This document shows positions 59,201 through 64,000 of a stretch of 64,000 bases of DNA, one piece after another. Within the stretch, counting starts at the first letter, position 1. Each line of letters begins with the position of its first letter. The notes under the pieces are model-generated. The model was given only the letters and a program-made list of their open reading frames with translations, did not search any database and was not told the DNA's origin. This DNA comes from Epiperipatus broadwayi (lineage: Eukaryota; Onychophora; Udeonychophora; Euonychophora; Peripatidae), in contig JAQFVV010013060.1 in assembly GCA_028023455.1 (NCBI GenBank), positions 64,001-128,000 on the forward strand, given 5' to 3'. The position numbers and the translations under genes were made by a program.

Positions 59201-59312
59201 GAAAGTGTTCAGGGGTGATGTGGACAAGAAATGCTAGAGATTTGAAATGGATTAAACTTGGAGACCCTTCATCATGCAATGGATTGATAATGGTTGATGA
59301 TGATGATAATGC
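56245..59312 (+). pseudogene. LINE A, full-length copy
   Basis: The 5' leader begins near CCCTTATTCCCAGGAGG. From about 56345 an endonuclease is readable: TYNYRSLSSEERLQELEELS, IKWDIIGLYKVRRKGEETID, then YAPTS and GDFNARIG (catalytic Asp/Asn motif). 56981-57586 is open for 201 residues (FNTGSDHRLVRCKICVNAKL, the DHR box). RT follows: MKKGKAPDNDGIIIDILKE at 57710, YEKAFDSINISSMIKALDHQ at 58085, GVR.GDSISPK at 58250, LDFADD at 58370, C-terminal MNEIRKCSGVMWTRN at 59188. The 3' tail is GATGATGATGATAAT. Stops and a 181-bp insertion (58530-58710) inactivate it. Confidence 0.85.
58530..58710 (+). mobile_element. Hairpin retroposon, copy 2
   Basis: 181 bp inserted in LINE A, flanked by CAAAATATGAAA (58518-58529) and CAAAATATAAAA (58711-58722). 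It starts with TATAAGGCTAAAACCTCAGT, which is mirrored by ACTGAGGTTTTAGCCTTATA near 58640-58665; the middle has CTTGTGTTAAGATTTGGAGA and GGTCTCTCTTG; the tail reads CATCGTGCTTAATAAGAATT. Same layout as 44173-44343. No ORF. Confidence 0.78.
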
Positions 59313-59563
59313 TAAATCTAGTATATATTATATATTGCCTACTACTGTCTTAGCAATTTGGGATTTTTTTTTTGATAGGATAAAGATTGTTAATGTTTAA
59401 AATATACTTGAAGTTTAGTGCTGCAGAGATTAATATATATATATATTTAACGGTTTACAAACAATTACAAACAATCTTTAAATCTGCAGAAGTACTTTCG
59501 GGTACTTTCTAACCTGCCTCAACTGCCATTAAATTCAAAAACTAAAAGCGGAAGCAAACGTCA

Positions 59564-60073
59564 TCAATTCAAATTCCACGAATCTCGTATTTTAATATTA
59601 GAAGCTTGTCGATTTATTAAATGCGTTATATTTCTGTTTATAAAAATTGCCTCTTTAATTTTTCTTTTACTATGGTTTCTCTCTTCATGAAGAATTTTCA
59701 CATTTTCAAAATTAAATTTAAATTTATATTTACATGTTTTTTCGTGATCAAAGAAAACTGAAGAAGATATTAAATCACCATTATTTTTATTTTTTACACA
59801 CTTATATAACAATTCACGTTCCTTCAATCTTTTCTCAATGCTGCACCTAGATTCACCTATATATGATGGCATACAATCACAAAAAATTTGATATATGACA
59901 TTACTTTTTTGCTTGACAGGTATGACATCCTTAGAATTATTAACTAATTTATTAATATTGTTTGGAACGTAGAATGAAACATTAAATACATTCTTATATA
60001 AATCCTTAAAAAATTTTACTTGTGGATTTGAAATAAATGGAATAGATATCCATTTTTTATTATTAATCTTCAT
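59564..60073 (-). pseudogene. Penelope-like GIY-YIG endonuclease, left arm
   Basis: 169 uninterrupted codons to a natural stop after RQASNIKIRDSWNLN. It contains VIYQIFCDC (GIY-equivalent strand), YIGESRCSIEKR (YIG and catalytic Arg) and a C-terminal KIKEAIFINRN helix. The nuclease nicks target DNA for Penelope-like retrotransposition. It is N-terminally truncated: the reverse transcriptase is absent, so it is not a complete gene even though this part is intact. Confidence 0.78.
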
Positions 60074-60161
60074 TTCTTTTAAATTATAATAATTTTTTTA
60101 AAATTGACATGAAGTATTGTTTATTTGTTCCATTTTATGATGTCGTTACCAAAGTGATAAA

Positions 60162-60653
60162 TTGAAAAATATTGAGATATTTGCCAAGGAATTACTTGAT
60201 GTTGGTTATAAAATGGAACAAATAAACAATACTTTATGTCAATTTAAAAAAAATTATTATAATTTAAAAGAAATGAAGATTAATAATAAAAAATGGATAT
60301 CTATTCCATTTATTTCAAATCCACAAGTAAAATTTTTTAAGGATTTATATAAGAATGTATTTAATGTTTCATTCTACTTTCCAAACAATATTAATAAATT
60401 AGTTAATAATTCTAAGGATGTCATACCTGTCAAGCAAAAAAGTAATGTCATATATCAAATTTTTTGTGATTGTATGCTATCATATATAGGTGAATCTAGG
60501 TGCAGCATTGAGAAAAGATTGAAGGAACATGAATTGTTATATAAGCGTGTAAAAAATAAAAATAATGGTGATTTAATATCTTCTTCAGTTTTCTTTGATC
60601 ACGAAAAAACATGTAAATATAAATTTAAATTTAATTTTGAAAATTCTTCATGA
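60162..60653 (+). pseudogene. Penelope-like GIY-YIG endonuclease, right arm, frameshifted
   Basis: Same protein as the left arm, extended upstream by about 23 residues (EIFAKELLDVGYKMEQ). An 8-base deletion relative to the left arm near 60640 shifts the frame after KFNFEN and ends it early; the remaining C-terminal codons continue in another frame to about 60770. Otherwise only a few substitutions separate the arms. Confidence 0.75.
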
Positions 60654-60890
60654 AGAGAGAAACCATAGTAAAAGAAAAATTAAAGAGGCAATTTTTATAA
60701 ACAGAAATAAAACGGATTTAATAAATCGACAAGCTTCTAACATTAAAATACGAGATTCGTGGAATTTGAATTGATGACGTTTGCTTCCGCTTTTAGTTTT
60801 TGAATTTAATGGCAGTTGAGGCAGGTTAGAAAGTAACCAAAGTACTTCTGCGGATTTTAAGATTGTTTGTAATTGTTTGTAAACCGTTAA

Positions 60891-61378
60891 AAATATTATT
60901 TCAATTATAATTACAATATTGTTTTTAATTAACGGATATTTTATTTATTTTATATATATATTGAAGAGGCTTTTAAGAGCCTCATAATGTAGTGTAGCAT
61001 ATCTGTCTATCATTGCTTCAATCTGTGTTCAAACCAATGCAGAATAAAATAGAAAATTTGGTCAGATTCCAATCTGGTTTAATTTTTTTTTTTTTCTGAT
61101 ATTCAATACATAGCCTATTCAAATAATTATTTAATATTGGTCATTAAATTAGTGTCTTTTTGTTTTTAGAAAAAGATAAATCAAGTATAAAAAATTGCTA
61201 TGCTCTCAAACCCCCCCTCCCCCAACCAACAATAAACAAGACTGGTGAAATTTGCCTTTAATTATTCATTTGTGGAGATTATCGGAGAGATATTTGGCTG
61301 TAATGGGACTTTTATATATTTTTTACCAAAATTATCTTAATATTTAAATACAAGTATATTGTCTGTACTGAACTTAAT
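60891..61378. other. Non-coding stretch, nothing identified
   Basis: AT-rich; a run of C (CCCCCCCTCCCCC) at about 61209-61222 is the only conspicuous motif. Confidence 0.35.
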
Positions 61379-61780
61379 GTAATTAGAAGGGATTTGAACT
61401 CAGATTTTCAAGCTCCCTACAATCCATTCCATCTTATACAACTGATCACATAATGTGACAAAGATAAATGATCTCTAATGTACATATTTTTTGTTGAACT
61501 AGTTCTCAAAAGTTGGTCCAAATTATCATCTCCTATACATATATGTATAATCACACATATATGAAGACTTTCTACCTTAATATAAATTGAGCACTGATTA
61601 TATATGTGTGTGGGAGATGATGACCTGAACCAACTGATGACTGCTGATTCAGCACACAATAGGTATATTGGAAATCATTTATTTTTTTCACATGTATGTG
61701 TTCATGTGTATTGGTTGTATAGAATACAGTGGGTAGCTGTAGGGAGCTTGGAAATCTGAGTTCAAATCTCTTCTAATTAC
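61379..61780. mobile_element. Hammerhead-bearing foldback element, copy 2
   Basis: Ends GTAATTAGAAGGGATTTGAA and its complement frame a 400-bp inverted repeat with arms of roughly 150-190 bp. Both arms carry ATAAATGAT/ATCATTTAT and a hammerhead-like block; the right-arm block is the clearer (61630-61672). No ORF. Confidence 0.72.
61630..61672 (+). ncRNA. Hammerhead ribozyme-like core, copy 2
   Basis: CCAA, an intact CTGATGA (61634-61640), helix II TGCTG-ATT-CAGCA, then ACAA in place of GAAA, a 2-bp helix III with loop AGGT, ATA and TTGG. Helix I (CCAA/TTGG) and helix II are kept; loss of the GAAA box should abolish cleavage. Confidence 0.55.
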
Positions 61781-62834
61781 AAATCTATTTGAGTGATGTA
61801 AAGGATCGTTAAAGTTTATAATGTGATCTTAAAATTGCATTAAAAGGATGATAGTGATAAATTATTGCCAATGAGAATCAACTATTTTTCTTGATCGCAC
61901 TTATTATATCTGCATTCACAAAGAACACACACACGTATATATAAATTTAACTAGTCCAAATATTTTAAAAATTTAGCGTGTTTTGTGTTTAACCGTATTA
62001 ATTAAGCTTTATAAAAATGAATATAGATTGCAAAATTAATAAGTGAAGATAGCATTTAATTATTAAACATTTATGATTTCCTATCTTTAAATAATTTATC
62101 TTGATCTTTTTAGACATTTTTTTAAAAGTTTATATTTACAGTCAAAGTCATTATATAAACTAGCTGAAATCCATTCTTTGTCATTTTATTTTCATAATGC
62201 TAATTAACAAATCTCACAGTAGGTAATCTATTTAAATAATAATTAAAAAAATATCAAATAATTCCCAGTTCAATCGTGTGATGAATTATTTATGAATAAT
62301 CTGAATTTAGTTTATAATTTTTATTTATCAAAACATAATTATATATGCATTTATTAACTATAAAGAGAATCGCGTTTAATAAATGCATTTATTTAGTCTC
62401 TTTTATACTTTAAATTAAAGTAATTGAATCCCTATAAATAAATTGTATTTATGTTTATTCTAATTTATTATTCCGTTTAGGCTTGGAACAGATAATGAAA
62501 AGGTTTTATTTGAAAGTGATCCTGTGAGGCTTATATTTGGCTATTATATATATGTTATATTTTATTTTTATAATAAGCTAATTGAAGGTAGTTAAACATT
62601 TTTATTTATAATAGAAAATTAACTTCTTGGCAGATCAGGAGGCATTCGAGTAATCTAGTGACAAGTTAAACAACAGTTGCATTTAGTTAACTAAATCTTT
62701 TACTTTACTCAGTTAAGAATTGATTCAAAGACTATCTGCATTATCACTATGGTATCATTATTAATTTCCAAATTCATTTTTTCTACATTTAACTCTATCT
62801 TTAAAACAGTAGAAATTTTTCTTTATTCAATAGT
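61781..62834. other. Non-coding stretch, nothing identified
   Basis: AT-rich with short CA repeats near 61925-61935. No exon or named repeat on either strand. Confidence 0.35.
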
Positions 62835-63084
62835 TCCAATTAGTTAGTGCAAGCTATAGTAATCATTGAATATAAGAAAGTTTGTGAATCAATATCCCAA
62901 TCTAATGCCTACTAATCTAATACCCCTAGATTAGCTTCTATCTTATGACTTTCACCAATGAGGAGTAAGTACTAGGTAGGAATTTTGAGACACAAAACTT
63001 CTCGCATCAATATATTACTATGGCTTGCAATAGGTAGCACTACTGTATGGAGAAAATAATTGTCAAGTGATGTTTTAATGGTTT
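62835..63084. repeat. Foldback family 1, old copy
   Basis: Keeps the family order CCCAATCTAATGCCTACTAA, TTTCACCAATGAGGAG, GTAAGTACTAGGTAGG, and TAGCACTACTGTATGGAGA, with many substitutions. Confidence 0.55.
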
Positions 63085-63148
63085 AAATTCTATGTTATAT
63101 ATTTTTTTCTAAATACATTTCACTTATCATTTACAATGTCTGCATATG

Positions 63149-63293
63149 ATTAGAAAGGATCTGAACCCAGAGATTCAATCTCCCTTCACTCATCCACACT
63201 ATCTTATACAACCGACACACATGACCAAATAATATGAAAAAGATAAATGATCTCCAATAGAAATATTTGTGCTGAAGCAGCACTCATCAGTTA
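63149..63293 (-). mobile_element. Hammerhead-bearing foldback element, copy 3 (half)
   Basis: ATTAGAAAGGATCTGAACCC at the outer end, then the family sequence to the centre, where the element stops; the second arm is absent. The - strand core at 63254-63293 has an intact CTGATGAG box and a perfect TGCTG/CAGCA helix II, but lacks the G of GAAA. Confidence 0.65.
63254..63293 (-). ncRNA. Hammerhead ribozyme-like core, copy 3
   Basis: CTGATGAG, helix II TGCTG-CTT-CAGCA, C, then AAA (one base short of GAAA), a degraded helix III, and CTATTGG. The helix I partner upstream is TTAA instead of CCAA. Probably inactive. Confidence 0.5.
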
Positions 63294-63486
63294 ATTTTTC
63301 CTTTATCAAATCAGTCTTATTTGTCGTTTTTTCTTTCACATTAAAAAAAATTATACTTTTTTAAATCCTTATTAATTTTCTTCTTTCCAATAAATATTTA
63401 TTAACTATTTGTGTAACTTTAATATGACAATCTTCTAATTCAGTGTGCTTCTAATTAGCATTTCATTTGGCAGCACTATATTTTTT

Positions 63487-63747
63487 TCAATTTAGTTTGT
63501 TACTCGTATCTTCTATGATTTTTAATTTTATTTGCATTTTATCTTGTATCTTTTTATTCTCAGATTCTATTAACCGAATGTTTTTATCATTTGGACCTGC
63601 TTTTTCTTTCTTATCAAAATCTTTAATTTTTTGTATCTTCTCAACATGTCTATAAATACATAATAAAATAACATATTTAATTATTTCTTGACCAAACCAA
63701 GAATATTTTTTATTATACCAAATCAATTTTAAAATGACATTTTGCAT
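63487..63747 (-). other. Open frame, 86 codons, unassigned
   Basis: A Lys/Ile-rich, probably helical product (FDKKEKAGPNDKNIRLIESE, KKIQDKMQIKLKIIED). No domain recognised and no initiation or splice context. Could be a remnant of a transposon N-terminal region or chance in AT-rich DNA. Confidence 0.2.
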
Positions 63748-63796
63748 TAGATAGTGAATAACAATAATTTGATTTGCACTATTTATTTGAATTTAC

Positions 63797-63945
63797 TGTA
63801 ATAAATAATGCTGATTATGTATGTAATATAAAGAGACTAAACTTGTGGTTATGTGCTCTTAAAGAATTTACACACACCTACCTGTAAGCCTCAGTTTAAT
63901 AAGCATAAGTGACCACTTATGCTTAGAGCTTATCATTATATAACA
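63797..63945 (-). repeat. Short Gypsy-type LTR at the window edge
   Basis: On the - strand the 149-bp block starts TGTTATATAATGATAAGC and ends TTTATTACA, preceded by a purine tract GGGGGGAG (63946-63953). TG..CA borders plus an adjacent polypurine tract mark the 3' LTR of an element whose internal part lies right of the window. A 12-bp palindrome (TAAGCATAAGTG / CACTTATGCTTA, 63899-63926) lies inside. Confidence 0.5.
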
Positions 63946-64000
63946 CTCCCCCCAGCTCAAATCAGGACTTTAACCTAATATGTGTCTGAATTATAACTTG

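Larger units (their letters stand above)
59447..60890. mobile_element. Head-to-head Penelope-like pair (GIY-YIG)
   Basis: Left arm 59447-60138 and right arm 60208-60890 are near-identical reverse complements separated by a 69-base spacer. Each encodes the C-terminal half of a Penelope-like protein: KKWISIPFISNPQVKFF, SNVIYQIFCDC, YIGESRCSIEKRLKE (GIY-YIG nuclease core, YIG and Arg motifs), and KRKIKEAIFINRN. Both outer ends are TTAACGGTTT/AAACCGTTAA. Only the 5'-truncated 3' parts are present; RT is missing. Such inverted dimers are known for Penelope-like elements. Confidence 0.85.

Noticed and set aside
60130-60175. Hammerhead motif in the spacer of the Penelope pair (GTGATAAATTGAAAA)
   Set aside because: Lacks a CTGATGA box and helix II; the stretch is partly coding in the right-hand copy.

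Overview
The window is AT-rich nuclear DNA from a multicellular animal, most likely an invertebrate. Coding sequence is split by introns with GT..AG borders and multi-kilobase lengths, and almost everything else is transposon debris: non-LTR retrotransposons, Penelope-like elements, Ty3/Gypsy pieces, a hAT miniature element, small SINEs and many foldback (palindromic) repeats. No bacterial features were seen. I cannot name the species. Chelicerate, mollusc and flatworm genomes would all fit this repeat mixture.

Two host genes are supported, and they converge. (1) On the + strand, five exons between 1011 and 30045 encode a MADF-BESS protein (Adf-1-like DNA-binding regulator). Its first two visible exons are a tandem exon duplication, and its introns hold about 27 kb of transposons, including a complete 6.9-kb LTR element (16504-23432). 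The gene start lies left of the window; the stop is at 30043-30045. (2) On the - strand, exons at 48260-48362 and 34890-34986 encode the middle of a DNAAF6/PIH1D3 homologue (axonemal dynein assembly factor). Its N-terminal and C-terminal exons were not found. A decayed copy of its second exon sits at about 32830-32905.

Mobile-element layout. The most frequent large element is an RTE-like LINE ('LINE A'), with copies at 4978-6245 (-), 11029-11320 (-), 25540-25790 (-), 26285-29400 (+), 39383-40690 (-), 50010-50145 (+) and 56245-59312 (+). A second LINE ('LINE B', 3' ends rich in CATCA) lies at 36463-37740, 37745-42380 and 53855-55060, all +. A CR1-like LINE ('LINE C', - strand, 51600-55680) is split by LINE B copy 3. 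LINE B copy 2 is itself split by a LINE A copy. Penelope-like (GIY-YIG) 3' ends occur singly (36185-36430) and as head-to-head inverted pairs (31743-32209, 59447-60890).

The least ordinary content is a set of palindromic noncoding elements. One family (12851-13164, 61379-61780, 63149-63293) carries what reads as a hammerhead ribozyme core. Another (44173-44343, 58530-58710, and a broken copy around 53800/55070) is a roughly 175-bp hairpin with a conserved centre, a short common tail and 12-14-bp target-site duplications, which implies movement by retroposition. A minimal tRNA-derived SINE of about 95 bp (698-792, 52231-52337) and a hAT element resembling the horizontally transferred SPIN/OposCharlie group (30719-30899) are also present.
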